Origin: Bacteroidaceae bacterium
GTDB lineage: Bacteria > Bacteroidota > Bacteroidia > Bacteroidales > Bacteroidaceae
Direction: 5' to 3'
Length of the DNA stretch: 49,302 nucleotides
NCBI GenBank assembly: GCA_017526905.1
Contig: JAFXQT010000040.1
Location: forward strand, 1 to 49,302
Positions 32,751-42,597 of this stretch are shown here, in pieces. The notes beneath the pieces were generated by a model. That model made no database searches. It worked only from the letters and a program-made list of their open reading frames with translations, and was not told where the DNA came from. Every line of letters begins with the position of its first letter. Within the stretch, counting starts at the first letter, position 1. The position numbers were made by a program, and so were the translations under genes.

Positions 32751-34142
32751 TTATGATTGCACCGCAGCAATGACCTCGGCCGTAGTGAGGAGCTGCTGTT
32801 CGCCCGTCTGCATATTCTTTAACGTGAACTTTCCTTCGGCCATCTCCGTTTCGCCAGCAATGGCCACGAAGGGCACTTGCTTGGCATTGGCATACTGCAT
32901 TTGTTTCTTCATCTTGGCAGCATCGGGATAAATCTCGCAACTGATGCCGGCCGCACGGCATTGCGCCAAAGCGGGCAGGGAATAGGCAGCCTCAGCCGAG
33001 CCAAAATTGACGAAGAGGAGCTGGGTGGTGCTGAGTGCAGCCTCAGGATAAGCATCGAGTTGATTGAGCACATCGAAGATGCGGTCGATTCCGAACGAGA
33101 TGCCCACACCCGAGAGACCTGGCATACCGAAAATGCCGGTCAGGTTGTCATAGCGGCCGCCACCTGTGATGCTACCAATCTGAACATCAAGCGCCTTCAC
33201 CTCAAAGATGGCACCCGTATAGTAGTTCAAACCACGCGCCAGCGTCAGGTCGAGCTGCAACTCATTGCGCAGTTGCAATGCCTTGAGGGTGTCAAGGATG
33301 AAACGCAGTTCCTCCACGCCTTTCAGTCCCACCTCGCTCGATGCCAGCACATTGGCTATGGTATCCAACTTCTCGTCGTTTGTACCTTCCAAAGCGATGA
33401 TAGGTTGCAGCTGCGCAATCTGTTCGTCAGAGAGGCCGTCCTCCTTCAGTTCGGCATTGACATTGTCCAACCCTATCTTGTCCAGTTTGTCTATGGCCAC
33501 GGTGATATCCACAATCTTATCGGCTGCTCCAATCACCTCTGCTATGCCCGTGAGGATCTTACGGTTGTTAATTTTAATGCACACGCGCACGCCGAAACGG
33601 CTGAACACCTCGTCCACAATCTGCATCAGTTCCACCTCGTTGAGCAGCGAATCGCTGCCCACCACATCGCCATCGAACTGATAGAACTCGCGGTAGCGCC
33701 CCTTCTGCGGACGGTCGGCACGCCACACCGGCTGCACCTGATAGCGTTTGAAGGGCATCTGCAACTCATCGCGATGCTGTACCACATAACGAGCGAATGG
33801 CACTGTCAGGTCATAGCGCAACCCTTTCTCGCAGAGTTGTGCGGCCAAGCGGTTCAGTTCGACAGTCGACAAGAGGCCGGCCTGAGCGCCTCCAGGCACT
33901 TCAGCGCCTTTGATGAAATCGCCGCTGTTCAGGATTTTGAAAAGCAGCTTGTCGCCCTCCTCGCCATACTTACCCATCAGCGTTGACAGGTTTTCCATGG
34001 CAGGCGTTTCAATCTGCTGGAAGCCATACAGGGCATAGACGTTGCGAATGGTATCAAAGATATAATTACGACGGGCCATCTCTACAGGACCGAAGTCGCG
34101 AGTGCCCTTTGGGATACTGGGTTTCTTGTTGGATGCAGCCAT
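32751..34142 (-). CDS. hisS: Histidyl-tRNA synthetase
   Basis: Class II synthetase charging tRNA-His. 463 residues. [20 protein letters not shown] at the start, motif 2 in [19 protein letters not shown], the histidine-specific loop [15 protein letters not shown], motif 3 around [15 protein letters not shown], and a C-terminal anticodon-binding domain. It has its own promoter and is divergent from the phosphoesterase gene. Confidence 0.96.
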   Translation of the reverse strand: MAASNKKPSIPKGTRDFGPVEMARRNYIFDTIRNVYALYGFQQIETPAMENLSTLMGKYGEEGDKLLFKILNSGDFIKGAEVPGGAQAGLLSTVELNRLAAQLCEKGLRYDLTVPFARYVVQHRDELQMPFKRYQVQPVWRADRPQKGRYREFYQFDGDVVGSDSLLNEVELMQIVDEVFSRFGVRVCIKINNRKILTGIAEVIGAADKIVDITVAIDKLDKIGLDNVNAELKEDGLSDEQIAQLQPIIALEGTNDEKLDTIANVLASSEVGLKGVEELRFILDTLKALQLRNELQLDLTLARGLNYYTGAIFEVKALDVQIGSITGGGRYDNLTGIFGMPGLSGVGISFGIDRIFDVLNQLDAYPEAALSTTQLLFVNFGSAEAAYSLPALAQCRAAGISCEIYPDAAKMKKQMQYANAKQVPFVAIAGETEMAEGKFTLKNMQTGEQQLLTTAEVIAAVQS

Positions 34143-34207
34143 GCTGATTTTGGGTTATAAATTGTAGAATTGTCGCTTTGACGGACGTTTTTGTTACAAA
34201 TGCGGCG

Positions 34208-34215
34208 CAAAGATA
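34208..34215 (-). promoter_or_regulatory. hisS promoter -7 box
   Basis: TATCTTTG followed by CGCC on the minus strand, a textbook TAnnTTTG match, giving a leader of about 60 nt. Confidence 0.7.
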
Positions 34216-34258
34216 CGAAGTTTTCCTGAATAGTTTTCGCACTTCCAATTAAAAGTGC

Positions 34259-34266
34259 TATTTTTG
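34259..34266 (+). promoter_or_regulatory. Phosphoesterase promoter -7 box
   Basis: TATTTTTG, a perfect TAnnTTTG match 41 bp before the start, on the strand opposite the hisS box 44 bp away. Confidence 0.65.
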
Positions 34267-34307
34267 TAGCGCAATTTCATTCATACAACCCTTTAATACT
34301 ACGCGCA

Positions 34308-36623
34308 ATGAAAAAAATGTACCTGACAAAGCGCCTTGTTTTGGCCCTGCTGATGCTATTCAGCATCGCACCCTTGTTTGCCCAAGACCCCAACACCACC
34401 AAGAAGCCGCTGCTCACCATCGGCTGTCTCTCGGACATGCACAGTGAGCTCTCGCTCATCAACCCCGTGAGCGGTAAAGTGGAAGATGTGCGTCTGCGCG
34501 GCACCATTCTCAACACGCTGAAAGGCATGTATGAGAACGAGGACCTGGACCTCATTGTGCTGGGCGGCGACTGCAGTAGCGACGTGACTATTCCTAAAGC
34601 CAACTGGGAACGCCTGCGCGACCTGATGCACGAGGCCTTCCGCAGTGCCTTCCGCCCTGAACGCACCCGCCGCCCCGTGATCTATATCACAGGTAACCAC
34701 GACTATGAAGTGGCCAACTTTGACAAGATTCCCAAACCGTACAATGCAGCCGACTATCTGCCCATCATGACAGAGGACATCTACGAACTGCCTGAGTCCG
34801 AGAAGTTCTACGAAGACGGCGACAACGGTTCATTGGGCAAGATGAAACTGCTGGCTGCCTTCCACTATGTGATCAACGGCTTCGACTTCGTGATGCTGAA
34901 CTGCGGCAAAAACTTCTTCCAGAGCGCTTGGAACTATAACTACTCCTTCGAAAGCATTGAATGGGTAGATAAGAAATTGGACGAGATCTATGCCGAGAAT
35001 CCCAACAAGACGGTGTTTTTCGTGCTGCATATCCCCTTCGGCGACTCTAACAGCATCAGTGCCTACGGCAAGGGCTTGGACTGCAATAACACCTCCAACA
35101 GCGCCTACAAGTTGAAGCAGGCGCTGGCCAAGCACCCCAACCTGATCATGCTCTATGGTCACGACCATGGCACCAACACCGCTTTCATCCGCAGCAAGAC
35201 CTCACAGCGTGTCACCCGCTATGACACAAAGGGCAACGTCATCAGTTCCTTCGACGACACCCACATGGATGCCTACGAACTTGAGGAAGGAACCACTCAA
35301 AGCACGTCCTACCTCATCCAAAGTGTGCCCACAGGACAGTACCTCTGCTACGACTCAAGCAACAACATTGAGACCAGCGCCACCAAGCAGAGTTGCACCG
35401 TGACAGCAGACGCAGGCACGTTCACCATCAATACCGCCGCCAGCCGCGACCTGCACATCGGCAGCAGCGGGCGATTCTCCGGCGGAACGGCAAGCCCCAT
35501 TACACTCTATCGCGTAGATGATACCTCCGCAGCAACCTACACAGCAACCAAAGAGACCAAGATTGAGATCGGAGCCACTTACCTCATCACTGCCGTGTAT
35601 AGCAGTGACGGAAAGACCTACGCCCTGAGCAACCAGCTCTATAGCGCTGACCAAGGTGACCCTCAGCGCATGCAGAGCAAGGCCGTAACCGTGAACGGCA
35701 ACACTGTAAGCATCGCCGCTGATGCCAACCTTCTCTGGACTTTTGCGAAGGCCGAGGGAGAAGAGGAACCTGAAGAACCGCAAGGAACAGAAAACCTTAC
35801 CAAAGGCACATTCCTGCTTTGGAACGAGGGCAACAGCAAGTATCTGGACATCGATGCCAACAACCTCTGCACCTCCGACAACCCCATGCGCTGCACCTTC
35901 TCCTATTCCAACGGTTTCTCCATCGCACTCTCCACACGCCATTTGCACATTGGTAGCGGCGGTCGCTTCTCACGTGGTGATGAGCAGCAGTTTGAGCTCT
36001 ACCGTGTTGAAGACATGGATGCCACCACTATGACAGCCACCAAGGTGAACACCTTTGACGTAGGCGGACACTACCTTATTGTCGGGACCAACAGCGGCAC
36101 ACGCTATGCGTTGAGCAACACACTTTACAATGCCGGCCAGGGTGACAACCAGCGCGTAGAGAGCCAGCAGGTTACCGTGTCCAACAACACCATTAGCTTT
36201 GCTGCCAACAAGAACATCATTTGGACTATCAAGGAAGTTCCGGCCGTGATTGAAGGCACACCTTCCTTCTTCTCCGCATTCATGGGCTCCATGCGCTACT
36301 ACAACAACAGTATCGAGGGCGATGTGAGCGTGACCAACTCCAAGATCGTCCAAGCACTGATGGTGTATATCTACGACGACCACATCTACCTGCAGGTGAA
36401 GAACTACGGCGACCACGGCACCTTCAACGGCATCACGATTCGTGAAGAGCTCGTACCCTATGTAGTCAACCGCGTTGTGGAACGTTCGCACACTACCGGC
36501 TTCGACACCCACATCCCCACCGTGACGACCACCAAGGGCATCTTCGACTTGCAAGGCCGTCGTGTCAAGGAAGCCCGCCATGGCGTTTACATCGTCGATA
36601 ACCACAAGGTGCTGGTGAAATAA
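34308..36623 (+). CDS. Secreted calcineurin-like phosphoesterase with a duplicated C-terminal module
   Basis: A 771-residue secreted metallophosphatase. Signal peptide ends SIAPLFAQD. Metal-site motifs in order: D43/H45 in LSDMHSE, GGD at ~88, GNHD at ~129-132, H241 in VLHIPFGD and GHDHG at ~284. Residues ~334-480 and ~498-642 are two copies of one beta-rich module (both contain RxLHIGSxGRFSxG and YALSNxLYxAxQGDxQR). The end GIFDLQGRRV...GVYIVDNHKVLVK resembles the short C-terminal sorting tails of Bacteroidales secreted proteins, suggesting type IX-type export or surface attachment. Substrate unknown. Confidence 0.88.
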   Translation: MKKMYLTKRLVLALLMLFSIAPLFAQDPNTTKKPLLTIGCLSDMHSELSLINPVSGKVEDVRLRGTILNTLKGMYENEDLDLIVLGGDCSSDVTIPKANWERLRDLMHEAFRSAFRPERTRRPVIYITGNHDYEVANFDKIPKPYNAADYLPIMTEDIYELPESEKFYEDGDNGSLGKMKLLAAFHYVINGFDFVMLNCGKNFFQSAWNYNYSFESIEWVDKKLDEIYAENPNKTVFFVLHIPFGDSNSISAYGKGLDCNNTSNSAYKLKQALAKHPNLIMLYGHDHGTNTAFIRSKTSQRVTRYDTKGNVISSFDDTHMDAYELEEGTTQSTSYLIQSVPTGQYLCYDSSNNIETSATKQSCTVTADAGTFTINTAASRDLHIGSSGRFSGGTASPITLYRVDDTSAATYTATKETKIEIGATYLITAVYSSDGKTYALSNQLYSADQGDPQRMQSKAVTVNGNTVSIAADANLLWTFAKAEGEEEPEEPQGTENLTKGTFLLWNEGNSKYLDIDANNLCTSDNPMRCTFSYSNGFSIALSTRHLHIGSGGRFSRGDEQQFELYRVEDMDATTMTATKVNTFDVGGHYLIVGTNSGTRYALSNTLYNAGQGDNQRVESQQVTVSNNTISFAANKNIIWTIKEVPAVIEGTPSFFSAFMGSMRYYNNSIEGDVSVTNSKIVQALMVYIYDDHIYLQVKNYGDHGTFNGITIREELVPYVVNRVVERSHTTGFDTHIPTVTTTKGIFDLQGRRVKEARHGVYIVDNHKVLVK

Positions 36624-36651
36624 GCCGCACCGACACCCGCACGCGTGAAGC

Positions 36652-38679
36652 ATGAAAGCCACCCAACAGCCCCTCCCCGGAATCGTGTTGCTACCGCTTT
36701 TATGCTTCACGCTTTTTGTATGCCTGCCGTCGGCCTGCCAAGCCCAGCAACTCACATGGGAAGCGTTCCTGGAATCGCTTGCCGACGAACGCACAGACCT
36801 CAGCGAAACGCAAGAAGCCAGTTGGGATGCCTTTCTGGAAGAGATTGAGCAGCAACACGAGAATCCCGTAGAACTGAACCAGGCCACACGCGACGACTTG
36901 CGCATGCTCTATTTCCTGAGCGATGAGCAAATCGAGGCCATCCTCAATTACCGAGCTGAGTTCGGCCCAATTCTCACCATGGGCGAACTCCTGTTCATTG
37001 AGGAGATTGACTGGGACACACGCCAACTGCTCTACCTGTTTGCGCACGTTGACCCACCATCGGCAGCCGACCGGCGCAAAAGCTTTTCAAACGCCATCCG
37101 CCACGAGGGCAGCGTGCGCATTGACATCCCACTCTACCAGCGAGCGGGATGGCCGTGGCAGCGCGGGCTGGCCAACCAATGGCGGTGGGACACCAAATGG
37201 AACCATTACCAGGCTGGCATCCGGGCCGAGACCGACGCCGGCGAATACATGTTCAACCGCCAGATCAAGGGGTGGGACTCGATGGGCGGCTATGCCATGG
37301 CCAGCCAGATAGGTTGGTTGCACACAGCCATCGTGGGCGACTACAAGCTGCACTTCGGCGAGGGCGTTGCCCTCAGCAATGCCTTTCAAGTGGGCAAGGC
37401 AGGGCTGGGCAACTGGCATACTGCCAAAGGACTGCGTCCACACCGCTCAGCCGATGAAATTAACTTCATGCGCGGCGCTGCCGTCAGCATCCAGCCCGCC
37501 AAGCAATGGCAGCTGACCGCCTTCTACTCCATTCGACGGCTGGATGCCACCCTGCAGGCAGACAATACGGTACAGACCATAGCCAAGTCTGGCCTGCACC
37601 GTTCAACGCACGAAATGGAGCAACGGAAAGCGCTGACCGGGCAAGCTGCCGGTGCACATGCGGCATGGGAGAGTGGGCCGTGGGGGCTGGGAGTCACAGG
37701 GCTGTATCAGTACTACGACCACTTGCTAAGCCGCGGAAAGGCCCTATACCAACAAATAAACCCCGAAGGCTACCAGTTCGGAGTGGTCTCGGCAGACTAC
37801 AGCTATCGACACTACCCACTGTACATCCATGGCGAGACGGCACGAAGCCTTGGCGCAACCAATGGAGCATGGGGCACCAGCAACCAACTGTCGTGGCGCA
37901 TCAATGCCAACGTCCAGTTGAGCGTCGCCCAGCGTTTCTACGGCAAGCGCTACTTCAGTCCCTATGCCAACAGCTTTGCCGAAAATGGGCAGGTGCGTAA
38001 CGAAAGTGGCGTGTGCATCCTGTTCGACGCCAAACGGCTCGGGCCATTCAGCATCAGCTGTTTTGCCGACTTCTTCTACTCGCCATGGCCGCGCTACACA
38101 ATGACACGCCAGAGCCGCGGCGGCGAAGGCATGTTGCAGGCCTGCTGGGCACTCTCCCCCACAAGCACAAGCGTAACCCTGCGCTACCAGGTGAAGAGCA
38201 AGGAACGCTCCGACCGCAGGTATTGGAGCCACCGCTTGCGCGCTACCCTTGAGAAACCACTCTCACCCATCTGGCTGCTTCGGGCATCGGCGCTGTACCA
38301 CCTGTATGCCATGCCTAACGAACAGAACCGCCGCAGGCACAGCACAGGATTAGCGGCAAACATCATGGCACGATATGCGCCCACGCGTACCCCTTGGCGG
38401 TGCTCCATTCAGGGCAGTTGGTTCCGCACCGACGACTTCTACAGCCGCATCTATGCAGCCGAACCGCGCATCCAAGGCTCTTTTGCCATTCCCAGCTTTT
38501 ACGGGCACGGCCTCCGTCTGGCCGGCATTGCACGCTGGCAATGGGCAAAGCGCTGGACGCTTCAGGCGCTGCTGGGCTGCACCCGCTATTTCGACCGTAA
38601 CGTCATCTCCAACGGTCCCTTGCAGATACGCTCCTCCTGGAAGACCGACCTCTCCATCCTCACCCGCATCAAGTTGTAA
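36652..38679 (+). CDS. Helix-hairpin-helix plus outer-membrane beta-barrel protein
   Basis: A 675-residue exported protein. The signal peptide ends near CQAQQ. Residues ~70-130 carry ComEA-like helix-hairpin-helix repeats (PVELNQATRDDLRMLYFLSD, then ILNYRAEFGPILTMGELLFI). The remaining ~500 residues alternate polar and aromatic strands typical of an outer-membrane barrel (YQFGVVSADYSYRHYPLYIH) and end in ...LSILTRIKL. Such a DNA-binding-type domain on an outer-membrane barrel recurs in Bacteroidetes; its role is unproven and DNA handling is only a guess. It starts 28 bp after the phosphoesterase stop. Confidence 0.8.
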   Translation: MKATQQPLPGIVLLPLLCFTLFVCLPSACQAQQLTWEAFLESLADERTDLSETQEASWDAFLEEIEQQHENPVELNQATRDDLRMLYFLSDEQIEAILNYRAEFGPILTMGELLFIEEIDWDTRQLLYLFAHVDPPSAADRRKSFSNAIRHEGSVRIDIPLYQRAGWPWQRGLANQWRWDTKWNHYQAGIRAETDAGEYMFNRQIKGWDSMGGYAMASQIGWLHTAIVGDYKLHFGEGVALSNAFQVGKAGLGNWHTAKGLRPHRSADEINFMRGAAVSIQPAKQWQLTAFYSIRRLDATLQADNTVQTIAKSGLHRSTHEMEQRKALTGQAAGAHAAWESGPWGLGVTGLYQYYDHLLSRGKALYQQINPEGYQFGVVSADYSYRHYPLYIHGETARSLGATNGAWGTSNQLSWRINANVQLSVAQRFYGKRYFSPYANSFAENGQVRNESGVCILFDAKRLGPFSISCFADFFYSPWPRYTMTRQSRGGEGMLQACWALSPTSTSVTLRYQVKSKERSDRRYWSHRLRATLEKPLSPIWLLRASALYHLYAMPNEQNRRRHSTGLAANIMARYAPTRTPWRCSIQGSWFRTDDFYSRIYAAEPRIQGSFAIPSFYGHGLRLAGIARWQWAKRWTLQALLGCTRYFDRNVISNGPLQIRSSWKTDLSILTRIKL

Positions 38680-38718
38680 AAGAGCACATCTGAAGCTGAT
38701 TCCCGGGGATGCTTTCAA

Positions 38719-38740
38719 CGCGCACATACGTGCACGTATA
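38719..38740. repeat. 22-nt alternating pyrimidine-purine tract
   Basis: Strict alternation from CGCGCACATACG to GTATA, between the barrel-protein stop and the bamD promoter. Tracts of this kind can adopt Z-DNA under negative supercoiling. Confidence 0.55.
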
Positions 38741-38756
38741 TTAAAAAGCGTTATTG

Positions 38757-38789
38757 TTTTGGTCGTTTCAGCAGAAAAGCGTACTTTTG
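38757..38789 (+). promoter_or_regulatory. bamD operon promoter
   Basis: TTTTG (38757-38761), 20 bp, then TACTTTTG (38782-38789): both elements of the Bacteroidetes promoter at the expected spacing, with a ~15-nt leader before ATG 38809. Best promoter match in the window. Confidence 0.8.
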
Positions 38790-38808
38790 CAGCCAATTCG
38801 GGAAGTAA

Positions 38809-39654
38809 ATGATGAAAAAAAGCCTCATCCTACTGCTGACAAGCCTCTTAGCCCTAACCGGCTGTGGAGAGTACAGCACTGTGCTGAAAAGCCAAGACGT
38901 TGAATACAAGTACGAAGTGGCTAAAGCCTGCTACGTGCGTGGGCAATATGCGCATGCATCCGACCTATTCGCCGAGCTGCTCACGGCAATGAAAGGCACG
39001 GCCTACGCCGACGAATGCCTGTACATGCTGGCCATGAGCGCCTATATGGACGGCGACCTGGAGTCGGCTTCCGATTTCTTCCGCAAATACTACACCAGCT
39101 ACCCCCGTGGCGTCTATGCCGAGTACGCCCGCTACTATAGCGGCCGCGCGCTGTATGAGTCCGTGCCCGACCCGCGTCTGGACCAAACCGCCACACGCAT
39201 GGCCATTGAGGAGCTGCAACGGTTCATCGACTTTGCACCTGAATCGCAACTGAAGGATCAGACCCAGGAAATGATTCAACGCCTGCAGGACCACCTGATC
39301 GAGAAGGAATACCTCAACGCCAAACTTTACTATGACCTGGGCGGCTATGTAATCAACTCGCTCATATACGGCTCCAACTACGAGGCCTGCATCGTGACGT
39401 CCGAAAACGCCCTGCGCGACTACCCTTACGCATCGGCACAGTGGCGCGAGCAGTTCTCCATACTCATCCTGCGCAGCAAATATTTCCTGGCACGCCAGAG
39501 CGTTGAAGAGAAGCGGCTGGACCGCTACCGCGAAACGGTCGACGAGTATTACGCCTTCGTCAACGACTTCCCCGAGAGCAAGTTCCTGAAAGAGGCACAA
39601 GGCTATTTCACCAAGAGCCAACGCGCCTTGAAAGGCCAGCCCGAAGAGGATTAA
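38809..39654 (+). CDS. bamD: Outer membrane assembly lipoprotein BamD
   Basis: TPR lipoprotein of the BAM complex, which inserts beta-barrel proteins into the outer membrane. Lipobox LTGC (Cys19), then TPR helices (YEVAKACYVRGQYAHASDLF, AMSAYMDGDLESASDFFRKY) and conserved YYTSYPRG. 281 residues, somewhat longer than E. coli BamD as is usual in Bacteroidetes. It heads a run with rpoZ and the DUF4293 gene, a common Bacteroidales order. Confidence 0.93.
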   Translation: MMKKSLILLLTSLLALTGCGEYSTVLKSQDVEYKYEVAKACYVRGQYAHASDLFAELLTAMKGTAYADECLYMLAMSAYMDGDLESASDFFRKYYTSYPRGVYAEYARYYSGRALYESVPDPRLDQTATRMAIEELQRFIDFAPESQLKDQTQEMIQRLQDHLIEKEYLNAKLYYDLGGYVINSLIYGSNYEACIVTSENALRDYPYASAQWREQFSILILRSKYFLARQSVEEKRLDRYRETVDEYYAFVNDFPESKFLKEAQGYFTKSQRALKGQPEED

Positions 39655-39697
39655 GCCCTCTCCAGCAACAACAAGAACCAAAGCAAACATCATAAAC

Positions 39698-40036
39698 ATG
39701 GATTACAAGAAAACCAACGCACCTACCAACACGGTGACACGCGACATTATGAAACTGGCCGACGAGACCGGCAACATCTATGAAAGCGTAGCTATCATAG
39801 CCAAACGTGCCAATCAGATCAGCAGTGACCTCAAGAGCGAGATCTCCAAGAAGCTGCAGGAGTTCGCCTCCACCAGCGACAACCTTGACGAGGTATTCGA
39901 GAATCGCGAGCAAATTGAGATCAGCCGTTTCTATGAGAAGCTGCCCAAGCCCAGCCTCATCGCAACTCAGGAGTTCATCGACGGCAAGATTTATTACCGC
40001 AACCCGGCCAAGGAAACGGCCGAAGAGGACTTCTAA
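39698..40036 (+). CDS. rpoZ: RNA polymerase omega subunit, Bacteroidetes type
   Basis: A 112-residue small RNA polymerase subunit that helps assemble the enzyme. Omega-like core: VTRDIMKLADETGNIYESVA, IIAKRANQISSDLKSEISKK. Identified mainly from this pattern together with its position between bamD and the DUF4293 gene, which is characteristic. It starts 43 bp after bamD. Confidence 0.87.
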   Translation: MDYKKTNAPTNTVTRDIMKLADETGNIYESVAIIAKRANQISSDLKSEISKKLQEFASTSDNLDEVFENREQIEISRFYEKLPKPSLIATQEFIDGKIYYRNPAKETAEEDF

Positions 40037-40039
40037 GCT

Positions 40040-40537
40040 ATGTGGCAGCGACTCCAAACCCTCTGGTTGGTCCTGGCCGCCTTGGCCTGCGTAGCCTGCC
40101 TTTGTCTGCCCGTGGGTATCTTTGCCGACGAGCGCGGCGAGACGGTAGGCACGCTGTACAACCTGTGGGTGCATATCCCCGCCCCCACCCTCTTGTCCGA
40201 AGGGCCTCAACTGGCTACCGAGGGCACCCATCAGTTCACACCGTGGGCGCTCTTTGCCATACTGGTGCTCACCGCCAGCCTGCAATGTCTGGACATCTGT
40301 CTGTTCAAGCACCGCTTGGTGCAGAGCCGGCTGGCGCTGTTCTGCGCCCTGTTGCTGGTGGCCTGGTATGCGGTGTATGGACTGTTCATCTGGATGCTTG
40401 GCGCCCGTTATGATGCCTCCTTCCAGCCCACCCCCTGGGCAGCCTTCCCCGCCATTTCATGCATCTTCTCCTATCTGGCTTTCCGCCTGATTCTGAAGGA
40501 TGAGATGTTGGTTCGTTCCTTAGACCGTCTTCGTTAA
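40040..40537 (+). CDS. DUF4293 four-helix membrane protein
   Basis: A 165-residue integral membrane protein with four hydrophobic helices (LWLVLAALACVACLCLPVGI, FALLVL-type second helix, LALFCALLLVAWYAVYGLFI, and FPAISCIFSYLAFRLIL). Its start MWQRLQTLWLVLA, with charge-rich ends, fits DUF4293. It lies 3 bp after rpoZ, so is coupled. Function unknown. Confidence 0.85.
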   Translation: MWQRLQTLWLVLAALACVACLCLPVGIFADERGETVGTLYNLWVHIPAPTLLSEGPQLATEGTHQFTPWALFAILVLTASLQCLDICLFKHRLVQSRLALFCALLLVAWYAVYGLFIWMLGARYDASFQPTPWAAFPAISCIFSYLAFRLILKDEMLVRSLDRLR

Positions 40538-40561
40538 GGTGGTTCCAAAAATCAGTTGCCG

Positions 40562-41698
40562 ATGAAAAGCCTCCGCACATGGTTACTCCTCCTTGCCTTG
40601 CTGCCCGCCGTAGCCGCGTGGGCAATCGGGCTCGGACAGGTTCGTGTGGGCGTAGTACTCCCTCTGAAAGAAAAGAACAACAGAGGTGCCAAGATGGTCG
40701 AGTTCTATCAAGGCATACTGCTGGCCGTTGACAGCATGCGACACGAAGGGCTGAACATTGAGGTGCAAGCCCTGCACAGTGGTTCGACCGCAGCAGACAT
40801 GGACTCGCTCCTGCTTACCAACAGCCTGTCTCAATGCAACTTGATATTCGGCCCGCTGGATGCAGCACAGCTGCCAGCCCTGGCCGACTACTGCGACATA
40901 CACTCCATCCGCTTGGTCGTGCCCTTCTCCACCTCTTCCACTCAACTCATCGGGCACCCGCTGTATTACCAAGTCAACGCCATGCAGGCCGAGGTTCAGA
41001 CCTACGCCACAGAACTGATTGGCAGCGTTTTCGGAAAGTGCAACTACGTGGTGGCCGAGGCCGAGAACGCCACCTACGAAGGCACGTCGTTTGTGGCACA
41101 CCTGAAGGAGCAACTGGCCAGACAGGACATAGCCACCCACCCCGTGGCGGTCGGTGCTGACACCAATGCCTATGCCAGCGCGCTGAGCACCTCGTTGCCT
41201 AACGTCATCGTGCTAAACACGCCCACCATCAAGGCGCTGAACATGTTGGTGCCACAACTGGAAGCGTTTCAGCGCAACCACCCCGAAAGCGGTATCAGCC
41301 TGATAGGCTATCCCGACTGGCAGACCTATACCAGCCAGCATCTGGCCGCTTTTCACAAGTTCAACACCTACGTATATACCACCTTCTACCGCAACCCGCT
41401 GGAATACCGCATCAAGAATTTCGAGCAGAAGTTCATGCACCACTTCGGTCGGCCGATGATTCAGACCTATCCCCGCTACAGCATGATGGGCTTTGACCTG
41501 GCCTACTACTTCCTGCGCGGATTGCAGATATTTGGCGACGACTTGGAAGCGCACCATGCCGATGTGCCCAACTACCCCTTCCAGCACAACTTCCGTTTTG
41601 AACGTGCCGGTGAAGGGAGCGGCTTCGTAAACCGACACATACAGCTCATTCACTACACCACCAAGCAGACCACCGAAATCGTCACTGCCAAGCCATGA
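40562..41698 (+). CDS. Periplasmic binding-protein-like protein (type I fold)
   Basis: A 378-residue exported protein resembling branched-chain amino-acid-type binding proteins (VRVGVVLPLKEKNNRGAKMV, LIFGPLDAAQLPALADYC, IRLVVPFSTSS, FVNRHIQLIHY). Signal peptide of about 21 residues. I start at ATG 40562; a TTG two codons upstream is possible. No ABC permease or ATPase is nearby, so it may be a sensor or envelope protein and need not be a transporter subunit. Bacteroidetes relatives often carry an N-terminal LysM domain, which is absent here. Confidence 0.75.
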   Translation: MKSLRTWLLLLALLPAVAAWAIGLGQVRVGVVLPLKEKNNRGAKMVEFYQGILLAVDSMRHEGLNIEVQALHSGSTAADMDSLLLTNSLSQCNLIFGPLDAAQLPALADYCDIHSIRLVVPFSTSSTQLIGHPLYYQVNAMQAEVQTYATELIGSVFGKCNYVVAEAENATYEGTSFVAHLKEQLARQDIATHPVAVGADTNAYASALSTSLPNVIVLNTPTIKALNMLVPQLEAFQRNHPESGISLIGYPDWQTYTSQHLAAFHKFNTYVYTTFYRNPLEYRIKNFEQKFMHHFGRPMIQTYPRYSMMGFDLAYYFLRGLQIFGDDLEAHHADVPNYPFQHNFRFERAGEGSGFVNRHIQLIHYTTKQTTEIVTAKP

Positions 41699-42435
41699 CC
41701 CACAACAAGCTACCACTTCTGCTGTCGCTCCTCTTTATATTTACGTGCGCGCGCGTGCATGCACAGGTGGGCGAGCACCGCAATGACCTCATTGTCGGTG
41801 CCAGTGGTGGCTACCTGCTGAACAAGGTATCGTTCAACCCCACCATCAAGCAATCCATGAAAGGTGGCGAGACTTTCGGCATCACGCTACGCTACACCTG
41901 CGAGAAATACCTCAGCGCCATCTGCTCCATACAGGGCGAAGTGAACTATGCCAATATGGGTTGGAAGGAACTGATTGAGTACACCCGCGAAGATGGCATG
42001 GCCGACACCTACGCCCGCGACATGTACTATGTGCAGGTGCCTGTCTTTGCCCGCCTGGCCTGGGGGCGCGAATTGCGCGGAGCCCAGTTTTTCTTCCAGA
42101 TAGGGCCACAGGTGGGCTATTGTTTTAACGAGGTAGAGCACCGTGGTGGCCCGTGGGATGAAACCACCCTGCCGTACCGCCCCAACCGGGTTACACAGCA
42201 ATACGACCTTGGCGTCCAACGCAAATTTGAGTATGGTCTGACCGGCGGTGCCGGCGTGGAGCTATCCACTGCCATCGGTCGCTTCTCGCTGGAAGGTCGC
42301 TACTACTATGGGCTGAGCGATATGTTTGACAACGGCAAAAAAGATCCCTTCGGCCGTTCGGCCAACGGCGCCATCATTGTCAAGGCTGGTTATCTGTTCG
42401 ACTTGATTCGCACCAAGGGCATAGAGCGTAAATGA
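41695..42435 (+). CDS. Outer-membrane beta-barrel protein (PF13568-like)
   Basis: A 246-residue porin-like barrel. Signal peptide ends HAQVGEH; then strands such as DLIVGASGGYLLNKVSFNP, YYVQVPVFARLAWGRE and FSLEGRYYYGLSDMFDNGKK. It overlaps the binding-protein gene by ATGA. The signal-peptide codons include a 24-nt alternating pyrimidine-purine tract. Last gene of the plus-strand run. Confidence 0.85.
   Translation: MTHNKLPLLLSLLFIFTCARVHAQVGEHRNDLIVGASGGYLLNKVSFNPTIKQSMKGGETFGITLRYTCEKYLSAICSIQGEVNYANMGWKELIEYTREDGMADTYARDMYYVQVPVFARLAWGRELRGAQFFFQIGPQVGYCFNEVEHRGGPWDETTLPYRPNRVTQQYDLGVQRKFEYGLTGGAGVELSTAIGRFSLEGRYYYGLSDMFDNGKKDPFGRSANGAIIVKAGYLFDLIRTKGIERK
41742..41765. repeat. 24-nt alternating pyrimidine-purine tract in a signal peptide
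   Basis: TACGTGCGCGCGCGTGCATG followed by CACA alternates strictly for 24 nt while encoding TCARVHA at the end of the signal peptide. It is the longest of four such tracts in the window. Confidence 0.6.
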
Positions 42436-42597
42436 CCCCTTTCTTCTAGGCACCCCAAGGAAGCGCGGTGCTCAATGGTCAAACAGGCCTTTTTATTTCC
42501 CTTATGCATTCCCGCCCAGGTTAAAGGGTATCAGAGGGGCCACCCGTCAAGTTCATGGAGGCTCCCCTCTCCTAGAAAGCTCTGGGGGCAAGGCTTT

